A DNA stretch of 64,000 nt from Utricularia gibba (GCA_002189035.1 NEEC01000002.1:4363001-4427000); one strand, 5' to 3'; shown: positions 50,108-62,486, counted from the stretch's first letter. The notes: generated from the letters alone by a model not told the origin. A program made the numbers and translations.

Positions 50108-50628
50108 TGTTGGGGGTAAAATCGAAATCCGATGGAAGGCCGATTTTAGGGTGATAAGTGCAATCGGAAATGTCACACTTAGTTACGTTTTTCACGGTTG
50201 ATTCGGTTGAAATGAAAGTAAGCGAAGATTTTTACGTGGAAATCGCCGGAAGATGGGAAAACCATGGAGCTATCGGAACTCGGCGGAAAAGATTTCCACT
50301 AAACGGAGATGGCGAAGAAGAGGATACAAGTTGAATAATCCTTCAAGTTCAAAAAAAAATAATCATCATCCTTTCTCCGTAATGGTTTCTCCTATTTATG
50401 GAAGAGCCCAATCTGGCCGAATCCCGATGTTTGCCAACATCGGTTGCTTTCTGCACATGTTATACGATCTCGCTTTTTAGATTTCGGCCGCCTGTTATGC
50501 CGTGATTCGGTCGCTTTTTAGACTGCGCCTCTGATTTGCATCATTCGGTCGACTGGCGCGATCATGTCAGAACATCTCTTGACAGCTTTTCAAAGGTCGA
50601 CTGATTATACCCGATTTGTACCCCATCA
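50108..50628 (-). repeat. 3' LTR of the Tat element
   Basis: Begins TGTTGGGGGTAAAATCG and ends GTACCCCATCA on the plus strand; TG..CA termini. About 93% identical to the other LTR by eye. Confidence 0.9.
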
Positions 50629-51119
50629 TTCAGCCCCTCTGATTCGCCGATATTGGCTCTTTCGGGAAAATCGGTGAATCAGAAATATGACTACACCGAT
50701 ATCCTGCATGCCGTTTCTCATGATTGAGTCTCGAACCAACCTGAACCGATTTCTGTGCCACGCGTCAGCTCCCGAGCGGGCCGCGCTTTTTCCTGCTCGC
50801 TCTGGGTATTCTAAACGTCGTGTCGTTTCGTCTCCCGAACGTCTCCATTATAAATATGCGTTCCCCCTATCATTCCCCTCCTTTGGTGTCTTTGTTACCT
50901 GTAAGGTTCCTGCGTTCTCCATGCTCTGTTGCGCTCGTCCACCGCTCGACCGTTGTGATACCCATTGGAAACCGCCAGTTTTTCAGGTACCAGCCGATCT
51001 TTCGTCTTTTCCGTTTGGTCCTTTGGGATTTTTGGTGAGTCACCTTTATCTTTCTGAGTCATTCGCCCTTTCTGACTTCTGCCTCGCTCTAGGGTTTGGG
51101 TCCTCTTTTGATTTTTCGA
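50629..51119. other. Tat element 3' untranslated region
   Basis: Sequence between the left LTR and the antisense frame. A purine stretch AGAGGGGCTGAA on the minus strand next to the LTR (50629-50640) is the best candidate polypurine tract. No coding motif recognised. Confidence 0.4.
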
Positions 51120-52443
51120 AAATGGGTAGGCGATCCAGCGAATTGAACATCCCTTCCCTCCGCGTTTGATACTCGATCCATGATGAATACCAACTCTCTG
51201 ATGCTCGGGACACCGAAATCCCTTGGGGGATTGGTGAGAACCCCCTACCCCCATTCAGTCTCCCTATTCCACTTGCCTATTTTGAAAGCGATTTACGCTT
51301 CCCCCTTCATCCTCTGATAGTTCGCTTCCTCTACACTTTTGCGATTCCGCTTTATTGTCTCGCCCCGAATTCCATATTCTGCTTTACCACCTTCCTCTTC
51401 TATTCGGCCGGTATGGATCCGGCCATGACTCTGATAGATTTTCTTCATCTCTTCAAAATAGCTGTTCGTAAAGCGAAATCCCCAATGGATGGCCGATCTC
51501 ATTTTCAATTCCGCCGATTCGAAGATAACCCCAATGGATCTGCCCCCGTAGAAGTAAGGGATAACCCGGCGCTCCCCCACCTTCGATTCCAGCCGAACTA
51601 AGGAAAATCATGGAGGGAGCTATGTCGAATACCTTGGATGTTCAGCCGGATACTGTACTTGAGGGATCTGGCAGGTACGCGTTCTGTTTTCCCTTCTAAA
51701 CTCTGTATAGTCGGTCCTTGACTTGGCAATGTTCCTTCAGGCTTTAACTTTCGGGTGGGGAGTGGTTAGAGAGATTGGTTCGCAATCGGAGACACTTTCT
51801 CGGCTTCAAGCCCAAGTTGTGGCTCAGAACGCCCAGATAAAGTTGCTGGAGGAGGAGGGGAGTTCGCTGAAGACCGTTCTAGGGAAGCGCACCCACCCGC
51901 CAGGAGGAAGAATTGCGGAATGTGGTCGAAGAAATGGGAAAGGCGGTCAATGATGCTAAATCGGAGAGAAAAGCCTTCAAAGTCCGATTTGAGGAGGCAG
52001 AGGCAGAGTTAGAGCATGCTAGGGGCCGCATTTCGGCACTAGAGGCCGAGTTGCTTGATCAACAAGCGTCTCGGCAGGGTCTCTTGGAAAACTTCGTTAA
52101 CTCGGGTTGTTTTTCCGAACTCTGATATCTATGCAGGGGATCTAATCGACCTACTTCTATATTGCTAGAGGCGACGATACAGCCGGGAATTCAGGCTTTC
52201 AATCATGGATCCGCGCTTCGACAGGATAAATCCCCTGACGAAGGATGAGAACATGCTAGACGTTATCGCGGATACGTTCCAGGCCCGGAATTCAGGTTTG
52301 AAGCTGATCGGGAGCGGCTGATTGCGCTGATTCGGGCGAGGATAGGGCGAGAGAATGACGCCAAGCTTAGAGCGAGGATGGAAAGACATACCGGTTCCTC
52401 TGCCGATCCACCTGCCAATCCCCCATCTCCTCCTGTACTTTAG
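51120..52443 (+). pseudogene. Antisense ORF of Tat element (putative gypsy-type transposon domain)
   Basis: Opposite to gag-pol, the plus strand reads across a few stops a domain of the type 'LRFPLHPLIVRFLYTF..PLYCLAPNS', then 'HLFKIAVRKA' and 'FQFR', which fits the 'putative gypsy type transposon' family found in plant Tat elements. A coiled-coil tail follows at 51723-52125 (heptads of Leu, Glu and Ala: 'EAEAELEHARGRISALEAEL'). Stops at about 51168 and 51600 and shifts near 51900 break it. Function of this protein class is unknown. Family placement is from memory of the pattern. Confidence 0.5.
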
Positions 52444-53299
52444 TGACTTTTCTTAACTTGGTGTTTTTCCCCCTGCTGTGGGGCTTTGTCGAACATTTTC
52501 ATTATCCCGGTTCAAGATCCTTTTCCAGTTTACTCAGTTTTTGTGCATCACTGTTGCCCTCATTGATTTCCTCGTTTAATATGTTGCGTGATTCGCTGAT
52601 CTCCTAGTGGGACTTCTCTGCGTGCATGCGTGCTAAGGCTATGACTCGGAACCCCCTCGCGAACTGAATCGTTTCTTCCATTTAGGTGGATCTTCCACAT
52701 CTTTCAGCAAGATTTATTCCGATTGTATTTGCTGCTTCAAGGCCTAGCGGTGAGTACCCCGCTTTGGGGCTTAGTCATGGATCTAGGGGGAGGGTGTCTT
52801 CTTGCCAACCCTTTGGTTGGGCTTTTGGGTTTTGGTTTGCCTTAGTATTTCCTCATACGAGCTGAACCGTAGCTAGGGAAGTAGGTCGGAACCCCTCATG
52901 GGTTGAGCGACTTCTCCAATCTGAAAGGACCCTCTTCTAGCCGAACCCCATTGTTTTGAACATGGGTGGATTTGCTTTGGGTGCTCTTGCCGTCTCGAAA
53001 TTTCGACAATAAGGTCAATACTTAAGGGCTTTTCGGGGCTTACGCGTGCGGTTTATGGAAACCGGTGCCCGAATTGTACCAGGGCTTATTCTTGTCCCTA
53101 GCGCCTGGGTTTGGGAGATCCCATACCCCCGAGTTGACTTGCTGGATCCCGTAGGGGATGCCGAATTAGGTGATTACCCTGGGCTTACGTTACTTGGCCA
53201 GAGCTTATGGTTTAGATCTTTGAGGGTCTGTCTAGGCTTACACGACTCGGCCAGGGCTTATGGTTTCGTTTACCCATCTCCACTTTGGAGGAATTTATA
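52444..53299. other. Tat element spacer between integrase and antisense ORF
   Basis: Non-coding as far as I can see, with short direct motifs such as 'gggcttttcggggcttac' and 'gggcttatggttt' recurring near 53030-53270. Confidence 0.4.
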
Positions 53300-54422
53300 G
53301 GCGCTTGAGTGTTTTGAGGAAGAGAATACCGAATTCTGCGCAAACCTGTGATGGAGATTGATATTGAGCCAGTTAGGTGTAGAATTTTTTTAGGTGTGAT
53401 GCATTCCACGACCTTGGGAATTCCACGCCATCTAACTGTTCTAGACGATATGCTCTTTTTCCGATCACCCTTGAAATCCGATAAGGGTCTTCCCGATTGC
53501 GGTCTAATTTCCCAATATGTCTCTGTGGTTGGATGTTTCGGAGCACCAAATCTCCTTCGGAGAATTCCCTTGGGCATACTGACTTGTTGTAACTCTTCTC
53601 CGTTCTTCTCTGATAAGCCCCTAGTCGGTTATAGACGTTTTGTCATTTTTCTTCCAACAGCTCCAACTCCAGTTTTCGCAGGTCAACATTTTCCTCTTCA
53701 TTGTAGTGCTCCACTCGGTAGCTTTTCAGGGTTAGTTCAATCGGGCATACGGCTTCTGAACCGTAAACCAATAAGAAAGGAGACTCTTCCGTGGTGGTTC
53801 GAGGGGTGGTGCGATACGACCACAGCACCTCCTCCAAGCAATCTGCTCATGACCCTCCGAAATCCTCAAGCTTAGTCTTCAAACCTAGTCTGAGCGTTCG
53901 GTTTGTTACCTTCGTGAGACCATTGCTCTGCGGGTGATACACCGAAGTGAAGTTGTGCTTGACCGAATATTTGTCCAGGAATGCATCCATTCTTCCTCCA
54001 GCGAATTGGGTTCCGTTATCGGTCACTAGTTCTTGAGGAATCCCGAACCGGATGAAGATATTTCTCCACAGAAATCGAATAACGGTCTCCTCTGATATTT
54101 TTGCCACGGCTTCAGCCTCTACCCATTTGGAGAAATACTCAACTCCCACGATGACAAATTTCCTTTGACCTGAGGTTTGGGGGAACGGCCCCATAATATC
54201 CACTCCCCACCGATCGAACGGGCATGAGAATGGAAGAGAGGTCAGGCCGTTTACCGGTTTTCTTGGTATACTCGCATGGTATTGGCATACTTTGCACTTC
54301 TTCACCATTTCGGTAATATCCCGCTTCATAGTTGGCCAATAATATCCGGTTCTCAAAGCTTTCCTACACAAGGATCGCATCCCGACATGGCAGCTGCATT
54401 CCCCTTCATGCATATCGGTCAT
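53300..54422 (-). pseudogene. Tat integrase, broken and lacking catalytic Glu
   Basis: The minus strand reads the zinc-binding H..H..CKVCQYH segment, then the catalytic core with 'WGVDIMGPFP' (first Asp) and 'LVTDNGTQFAG' (second Asp). The third catalytic residue is lost: the position of Glu in the family's ..EVTNRT block is Lys (KVTNRT, about 53910). A C-terminal part ('RTTPRTTTEESPF..LVYGSEAV', 'PRSWNASHLKKFY' in another frame) runs to about 53340. Stops and frame changes occur near 53840 and 53640. Confidence 0.8.
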
Positions 54423-54691
54423 AAGTTCTTGAGAGTGCTTTGTCCCAACACACCTCCCAGTTCCTTGGCAATTTTCATTCCTTCAATCAGGGCTTCATAT
54501 TCGGCCACGTTGTTGGAGGCAGGGAATAAGAATTTCATCGTAACATAAATATGTTCTCCTTCCCGGGTTCGGATGCCTATTCCTCCTCTGGCGCCGTTGT
54601 ATGTTGAGCCATCAACGTACATAGCCCATCAGTTATTGGTTTCTATGAAACGATCAATAGTCCTGGTCATTTCAACCACGAAGTCGGCAAG
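54419..54691 (-). pseudogene. Tat second (archaeal-type) RNase H
   Basis: Minus strand: LADFVVEM next to the inversion breakpoint, one stop, then 'AMYVDGSTYNGARGGIGI' and 'NNVAEYEALIEGMKIAKELG', the RVT_3 RNase H pattern with its D..E residues. This second RNase H is diagnostic of the Tat group. It joins directly to integrase downstream. Confidence 0.75.
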
Positions 54692-56540
54692 GAAGTAGCC
54701 GAGTTACTGGCGTCATCCAATGAGGGTAGTATTCGCCATGCACACATGGAATTGTACACATTCGACCAGCGGGCCGTGCAAACTACTGAGAAAATAACAC
54801 TGCCCATAACATTCAGAGCGACAGGGCAGAGCCGAACCGAAAGGTTGGAATTCTTGATCCTGGATTCGGAGACCTCATACAACATCATTCTCGGGCGACC
54901 CGATATCAACCAATTCGGTATGTTACCCTCTACTGTGCATTTAAAAATTAAATTTCCGACATCGAGGGGCATCTGCACGGTGGACATTGACCAACCAACC
55001 GCCCGATCCTGTTATGTATCTTCTTGCCGGGACCTCTGTGCGAAAGAACCGAGGGTGATGAATGTAGAGAGGGAACCTCGGGAACCTCCCTGACAAGCAA
55101 TGGAACCAGTGGGGTATAAGTCGGTGCAACTAGTGCCAGGAAATGCGCAGAAGGCAACCCGCGTTGGTGTTAATCTAGACACTGTATTCGAGGAGAGGTT
55201 AGTTGAACTTTTGATGAAGAACGTCGATATTTTTGCCTGGACTGCTGCAGACTTTGTAGGCATTGATCAGTCCGTTGCTGAGCATCACATTAATACTTAC
55301 TTGGGGGCAAAACCAGTTCGGCAGAAGCAACGGCATTTCTCCGAGGAAAAATGCCAAATTATCAAGAAAAAAACGAGGGAGCTCCTGGAAGCTGGTTACG
55401 TGAGGGAGATCCATTACTCCGAGTGGGTAGCCAACCCAGTTGTCGTCCCGAAGCCCGGAGGAAAGTGGAGAATGTGCGTAGATTTCACCGACCTCAACGC
55501 CTGCTGTGAAAGAGATCCTTACCCCTTGGCAAAGATTGATAAGCTAGTGGACGCTATCGCCGGATCCCGATTTCTGAGTACCATGGACGCCTATTCGGGG
55601 TATCATCAAATCTTCGTTGCCGTGAAGGACCAACCGAAAACCACCTTCTACGCCAAGGATGGGGTTTATGGCTACGTGGCGATGCCCTTCGATTTGAAGA
55701 ACGCTGGGGCGACTTATCAGAGGTTGGTGAATAAAATATTTTCTTCTGAAATCGGTACCTCGATGAAGGTATATGTAGACGATATAATCATGAAATCTAT
55801 GAATGAGGACGACCATTTAGCGTATTTGGACTCTTGCTTCTCTCTATGTCGGTCGTACGGGTTAAAGCTTAACCCGCTGAAGTGTTGCTTCGGAGTGCAA
55901 AGTGGAAAATTCCTTGGGTATTATGTGTCAAAAAGAGGAATCGAAGCTAACCCCGAGAAGATTAAGGCAATATGCGAAATGCAACCCCCAAGGACGGTCA
56001 AGGAGTACTAGAGTCTCACGGGAAAATTTGTTGCCCTCAGCCGCTTTATATCTCGGTCAGCCGATAAGTCAGCATCTTTCTTGAAGGCCCTGTGGAAGGG
56101 AAACGCTTTAGAGTGGGATGAGGACTGCCGGACTGCCTTTGAAAAACTCAAGAAATATCTCTCATCGCCCCTGCTTCTTGTGGCTCTGAAAGCAGGGGAG
56201 CCCCTAGGACTATATCTGTCGATATCGCCCGTTGCAGTCAGCGTAGTCTTAGCGACCATCTCAGCAGATAAGCATTTACCAGTATATTATGTGAGCAAGG
56301 TTCTGTTACCAGCCGAAACCCGGTATACGGTGACAGAAAAATTCATCTTAGCTCTAAAAATGGCGGCCACCAAATTGAGATCATATTTTCAAGATCGACA
56401 CATCGTGGTGTTCACAAATCAGCCTTTGAAGAATATCTTGTCTCGACCAGAGATTTCCGGAAGGGTTGCCAAATGGGTGGTCAAATTGAGTACGATGGAT
56501 TTGAGTTTAAGTCGAGAACGGCAATCAAAGCTCAACCTTC
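54692..56540 (+). pseudogene. Inverted segment: protease, reverse transcriptase, RNase H
   Basis: Plus strand, opposite to the rest of the element. Protease C-terminal part at 54696-55093 ('ITLPITFRATG', 'YNIILGRPDIN'); reverse transcriptase at 55100-56011 with 'GGKWRMCVDFTDLN', 'MPFDLKNAGATYQRL' and catalytic YVDD; a TAG replaces a Gln codon at 56009-56011; then RNase H 56012-56536 ('SRFISRSADKSASF', 'YYVSKVLL', 'RYTVTEKFILAL', 'NQPLKNIL'). A one-base shift near 56490 precedes the final 'KSRTAIKAQ'. The segment ends where GAAG (54692-54695) and CTTC (56537-56540) form an inverted pair. Confidence 0.85.
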
Positions 56541-58329
56541 ATGATGTTGCACGAGGATCCTTGATCAATAAGGATCCTCCTTACTTTGGTGCTCCCGCAT
56601 ATTCTTGATATCACCAAAGGCTCGTTTCTTGTGGCTGGGTTGACCGGAATGTCTCTGTCGGAGAACTGACCTCTTCCTTTTCCCAAGCGGCTTTCTCATT
56701 CGGACCACTCCCAATCTCGAAAACTTCTCCTCTGTCTTCGTCCAAATATCTCTTTCGTGCTTTTCCTGATGCATCCATCTCGGTTCCTCCGAATATCATA
56801 TGGATTTCCCGAATATAGGGGGGACTACCTTGCATTTGATGGGTGTTCCTTGAACTTTCCGGTACGTCTTGTCTTCCTCTGGGACTCGGTTCTCTGTTGG
56901 TTCTCAGATTTTCCCTCACTGGTTTTGGGGGGAACTTCGGATATCGGTTACCCTCACTCCTCAAATGCTCATTATGCCCCCTTTTTCTTTCCGTCACTTG
57001 CGTAGGTGTCGTGTTGCTTGTTCCCCCGTTGGCATGATATTGTTCAATCAACCTTTTCATTATCCAACAATCGGCCGTATTGTGCCCTGTTGTTGTGTAT
57101 CTCACAATAGGCATTCGCTTCGATTGGTTCCACCTGATAGACTTCACGGCGCTTATTCGGCCGGTGGGCCCGAATAGGCTGCATTTCTTGCTGTGGGGCC
57201 GGACGGATCTCGACACGGCTCTTCATTTCAGCCCTGAGGTCATCATCCACCCGGATGTACTTCATGATTTTCTTTAGCAATTCCCCGAGGTTTTTCGGGG
57301 AGGATTTAAATAGACTCTGCCCTAACTTCGATGTTCCCAGGGCCCGCTTCATTATCTCCACCCTCTCCTTTAAATCCAGTTGGACGTCTTGCGCTTGGCA
57401 GTTAAATCGGTCGACGAATCTTCTCAAACTCTCTTTTCGGTGGTCCTACCGAATTGAGTACAGTGCTGCCTTTGAAGGTGGAGCTTCGATGTTGACAGCG
57501 TGTCGGGTAGTGAAGAGCAGCACTAACTCCCGATAGGATGCCACACTACATGGTTCTAACTGTTTAAACCAAGTCTTTGCTCCCTTTTGGAGCGAGCAAG
57601 CGAACAGCTTACACTTCATGGCTTCTGAATGTCGAACCGTGGACATCCTCATGTCGAAGTCAGTTACGTGCGATATGGGGTCCCCTTTTCCATCATACGT
57701 GGTAATCCGTCCGGGACTCTGAATCCTCTCTCGGGCTCTTCCTCGACTAAATCGTCCGAGAAAGGGTCAAAGTGCAGCGCTGTATTCCCAGCTGCTCCCT
57801 CAACTCCATTCTTCAAGGTCAGAGCAATATTGGCAAGAACATCCCCTCTCCCGGTGGATACGTTCTGATCGAAAACATCCCTGAAGCCCCTATCCTCTCT
57901 TCTCCCTGACTACATCTGTTTGTCGATAAGTCTTCTCCTCTCGCGGATCTGGTTTAACTCTCTCTTCATCTCTTCTTCCCTTTTTTCCAAGATTTCGCCA
58001 GTCATGTTTTCCCTATCAGTTCCTGGCTCATATATGACTTGGTTGCGCCTTTTCCTTCGTAGTATCTCCTCTTCAGTTTCGAACTCAGTCTCTGTGTCTG
58101 AGGGGTATTCCGGAACCGGGGGTCGCTTCTTCGCTCGTGGTGCGGTTTCGGGTGTCCCCTCCTGGGCATTGGAATTGAGGCCCGAAGGTGTCCTGAAATC
58201 GGTGAGGATTTTCGTTAGAAGGGCCTTTAGCTGTTGCCTGCTGGTGATCATAAGGCAAGGGTCTTGTGCGCTAGCGCTTCCGTCATGGATCGGGTTGGTG
58301 GCTGTGCTATTTTCCGCCATGATCAACAC
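56541..58329 (-). pseudogene. Tat gag and start of protease, broken
   Basis: The gag start ATG is near 58329 or 58320; an acidic leader ('PSDTETEFETEEEILRRKRR') runs to a stop at 57910. After a region of shifts comes the gag core 'MRMSTVRHSEAMKCKLFA..LQKGAKTWFKQL' (57446-57652), then 'RRFVDRFNCQAQDVQLDL' (57300-57427) and an Arg/Pro/Gln-rich nucleocapsid-like tail to about 56611. In another frame at 56541-56595 the protease begins with 'VRRILIDQGSS', the aspartic protease active site, and is cut at the inversion breakpoint right after 'CNIMK'. Several stops make it non-functional. Confidence 0.8.
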
Positions 58330-58374
58330 TTAGTGGCTGACTCTCGTGGATTTCTCGAGTGGGGTTGTAGATCT

Positions 58375-58394
58375 GCCCCACGGTGGGCGCCAAA
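58375..58394 (-). other. Primer-binding site of Tat element
   Basis: Next to the right LTR the minus strand reads TTTGGCGCCCACCGTGGGGC. A TGGCGCCCA..GTGGGGC site at this place is usual in plant Ty3/Gypsy elements (tRNA-primed). It fixes the right LTR as the 5' LTR. Confidence 0.65.
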
Positions 58395-58395
58395 A

Positions 58396-58915
58396 TGTTG
58401 GGGGTAAAATCGAAATCCGATGGAAGGCCGATTTTAGGGTGATAAGTGCAATCGGGAATGTCACACTTAGTTACGTTTTTCACGGTTGATTCCATTCAAA
58501 TGAAAGTAAGCGAAGATTTTTACGTGGAAACCGCCGGAAGACGGAAAAACCACGAAGCTATCGGAGCTCGCCAGAAAAGATTTCCACTAGACGGAGGTGG
58601 CGAAGAAGAGGATACAAGTTGAATAATCCTTCAAGTTCAAAAAAAATAATCATCATCCTTTCTCCGTAATGGTTTCTCCTATTTATGGAAGAGCCCAATC
58701 TGGCCGAATCCTGATGTCTGCCAATATCGGTTGCTTTATGCACCTGCTATACGATCTCGCTTTTCAGATTTCGGCCGCCTACTATGCCGTGATTCGGCCA
58801 CTTTTCAGACTGTGCCTCTGATTTGCATCATTCGGTCGACTGACGCGATCCTATCAGAACATCTCTTGGCAGCTTTTCAGAGGTCGGCTGATTATACCTG
58901 ATTTGTACCCCCTCA
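58396..58915 (-). repeat. 5' LTR of the Tat element
   Basis: Begins TGTTGGGGGTAAAATCG and ends GTACCCCCTCA on the plus strand, followed by target duplication AAGTA. Confidence 0.9.
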
Positions 58916-58920
58916 AAGTA

Positions 58921-61900
58921 TGAATACATTTATATTTCATGAATTTGCTCCAATATTTATGAATTTGTATTTGTACATCATAGATTGAAATCAATTTTCT
59001 TCTGTAATTTGGAGTGCCATGACATAGCTCCACTTCGTAAAAAAGAGATCATGCCCAAGATGAATTTTTGAATGCCATACCTACTGCCATATTTGCATCA
59101 GTGTAGATTTGAGATTTTAAGGCTTCTTCTTCATAGTATAGACGAGACTTGGTTCCCTAAAGATATTTGAGTATCCATTTTACAACATTTTTGACAACAC
59201 ATATTTCATTGGTATTTTTAATTTACGACATTAGTGTATTTTCTTGTAAAATTAGATGTTTTCAGTATAAATTCCAACATTTTTGTAATTTCACTAGTAT
59301 TATTATTTTTATACTCTAAAGTGGACTAATTATTGATTTACTCAAATTGAAATTTTAAATGACCATTGTTCTTGAGTTTTAGCAACATGTTTTCCAAATA
59401 TCAATAAATAAATTCTCACAAGCTTTGTATACGCAACTCAATGGAGGGATTAAATAAAAAATAGAAAAAAAAAATGGACAAGAGCTTTCATGTGCACATT
59501 TCAACATGATAGCTGTACAATCATGATATGTGAGGAGTGAAGCTTCTAAGAAAAGAAAGAAATGATTGCAATGTACAAGTTTGAAGAAAAGAAGGAGAAA
59601 GAGATATATATATTTTTTATCCATCCGAAGCAAAAGAAAAAGGACAAATGAGAGGAGGGACTTTGAAAGACAAAATTTAAGATCACAAAAAATGAAGAAC
59701 ATGAAAAGAAATCGAAAAAGGCGATGGAGGCATATCAGCTCAATTGATGAACTCGATTTCATTGTAAAACTATTATTCTCAACTAGAACTAATATTGGAA
59801 GACCAAAATCGACTATTTGATGTTTTTTAGGATTTACTTGCTTTTGGACTATGTTCACTTTCTACTTTTAGAATTGTGATAATGGAAATACTCTCATTGT
59901 TATCCAATGCAATCTTTGTATTCATATCTAGCATGAAAAGTCGAATTAGAGTGATGCCTCAAGGAGGGGAAGGATGTTCATTTTCTTATGAGAAATAGAT
60001 TAAGCATATAAACTCATAACAATTTAAGGTAGATCCAAGAGGAGAAGAGGAAAATACAATTATCTTAGGAAATCTAACCTAAAGGTAGATCAATGGGTTT
60101 GAGATCTAATTACATAAATGATTTTATTAGGTATAAATCAATAGAATTGAATAGATCCAATATTTTTTAATTATTAAATAGTAAAAAAAAAAGTGTAAGA
60201 TATTCTAGTGATAATTGATTTTGTATCACTTATGTTTGTAATTTTTATATCTATGCTAGGTTAATTTTGCATTCATTTTATTCAACTTTTTTATATTTTT
60301 AGATGAATTTTATAATTTTCATATCATTTTGATCTTTTTGGGAAAAAAAATATGTTTTATGATTTTTTAAGATGATTTTGATCGAATTTTGAGAAAATTT
60401 GAATTGACATTTACATGGATAAAGATTTGATCTATCCAGATGAAGAGTTGATCAAAAATTATTGAATAAAAAAATATTTACATTTTATCTTAGAAGATTC
60501 ATATAAAAAATTTGATACGAGATTATCAGAGAGAGGTCTTGCAAATCTCTATCATTATATAAATATCTGAGCATCAAAATGTCGCAAGGAGATCGAGAAT
60601 AAAGTCTTTCAATCAATCTAGTAGTCTAGAATCAATTCTTGCACCTTTTGATTCATTTCATGTCATTTTTCATCAATTTTTGTGTGTTAGAGTCGAGGAT
60701 GCTCGTATAAGCACTTGCGATTAAGAATTTATGATGAAACCTTGCTTGCACAAGTTATGTGCATGTGATTAATTTACTATATTCTTTAACGTTTAATTTG
60801 AGTTTTGATTCTATTTTTCATAATGTTTTCTTTACCAATATACTATATAATACCATATAACAATAAAGGAGTATAAAAAAAATTTAGATTTCCTTCAAAT
60901 ACCTAAGGAGAAAGACTTAAATGAATATCATTAATAAGACACAATCGGTCTAATCTATTTATGCAATGAGATATATAGATGCTAGACTTGAGTGTAGGGA
61001 AAATATGAATTATTACAAGAAGTGAAATGGATCTGGTAGTATGATTGATTTAATAATCTCACTAAATAAAAGACAATGTTATAATAGATATCGAATAGTG
61101 CTACTTTAGAATAACATCTCTAGAACTTGTACAAGTTGTTCATTTCTTAAGGCCTACACACACAAGTATGGACAAATTTTTAGCAAGATGTATCCTAAAT
61201 CTTGCAATCGATTTTTTGTTTTTTTTTTTGTCATTTTTGAGTTATCACGAAAATTTCAATAATAATTCCTTGTGAATAGGATATTATTTTATTAATTTGA
61301 TTATTTTTGTGTATTTGTAAAAATACTATCATCTAGGAAATCTAAAAAAATGGAAATTGAAAAAATAATAGAGATTGATTCAAGTAGATTTAAGCCATCT
61401 TGAGCTAGTTTGTGCAGTATAATTTTAGAAATGCAAATTGAGTGAGCATACCATCTATAAAACTTTGAGGCCTTACACATATTTTTTTAATTAGAATTAG
61501 AATCATGTTATTTTTTTTTTACCTTTAGTTGTAGTTTATATCCTATTAGTTGAAACTTAAAAACTATTCTGAAACTAAAATGCATTAACGTTCACAATAT
61601 AATCATTAGACTCCTTGAGTTTGATACTGAAGTATTATACATTTTCTTTAGATTTTCAGATTCATATGCATTAGGGTATTATAAATTTATTTAATATAAT
61701 AATTCTATTATTTTGCAATGACTGAGATTTTTCGTTTAGGATTTAAACTGAATGTGCTCACAATTTCTTACAGTAGTAATGAGATAACCATCAGATACAT
61801 CAGTGAAGCGTATGGAATCTTTTTCATTTCATTTCACTCATCTTCAAAAGGGATAAACAGATTGGGGTATTTGGAGAATAAAAACTGCTTTAGAAATTAA

Positions 61901-61940
61901 TATTTAATTCTAGTATTTTCCTTTGCAATGATACTGTAAA
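58921..61940. other. AT-rich intergenic DNA with a weak LTR-family remnant
   Basis: No gene recognised. About 59900-60100 shows block similarity to reverse LTR copies f and g ('gtagatccaagagg', 'aacctaaaggtagatcaa', 'gatgcctcaagg'), so a decayed copy of that family probably lies here; ends could not be fixed. The rest is A/T-rich with chance frames only. Confidence 0.35.
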
Positions 61941-62486
61941 AACAAGGTGTAAGGGGAGCTTATGAACCCCAGACGTTGTTCCTTGTTTCATCATAGGTCG
62001 AGGAAGAAGGTAGCAGATGTTCAACTGGTATTGGTGACTTGGTTGAGTTTGAGTTTCCCCCACCAGCATGTGACTAGATCACAAGCTAGCATACATAGCA
62101 CGCAGGTGGTGTTGGTTTTCCGAGAATGGAGCATGTGGGGAAGCTGAGGCTGAGGCTGCTGCTTAGCGATTCATCTTCCAACCTTTGTAACAGGAACACA
62201 GAGTTGTATTTGGGGATAACTGTGACCAAGGTGAGTGATAGTTCAACATCGTGATCGAGAGCTGTAGCGTGCCATGTTCCATCATATTCTTTGTTAGAAA
62301 ATGTTAGTATGATATTTCACGTGCCACACCTAGGGAAATGAGAAAAATTGGGTCACGATGAAGCTCCAGGAAACTGTTAAATCCATGATGATTAGGTTGA
62401 AGGCTGTCTGTCGCCCCCTATTGCTCCCAGGCTCGGGCTCAGGTTCTTCACTCCGAGGAGCAAGTTCTGATTACCCGAATCACCTA

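Larger units (their letters stand above)
50108..58915 (-). mobile_element. Full-length Ty3/Gypsy retrotransposon, Tat type, with internal inversion
   Basis: An 8.8-kb element bounded by two LTRs (50108-50628 and 58396-58915) and a perfect 5-bp target duplication AAGTA (50103-50107, 58916-58920). The primer-binding site and gag lie beside the right LTR, so the element reads right to left. Order on the minus strand: gag, start of protease, [inverted protease-RT-RNase H], second RNase H, integrase, then a long 3' region with an antisense frame. A second RNase H and an antisense frame 3' of integrase mark the Tat lineage. Many stops and shifts make it non-autonomous. By hand count the LTRs differ at about 35 of 520 positions, mostly transitions. 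Confidence 0.9.

Noticed and set aside
59379..59858. 159-codon minus-strand frame
   Set aside because: Phe, Leu and Cys-rich low-complexity translation of a purine-rich block on the opposite strand; no motif.
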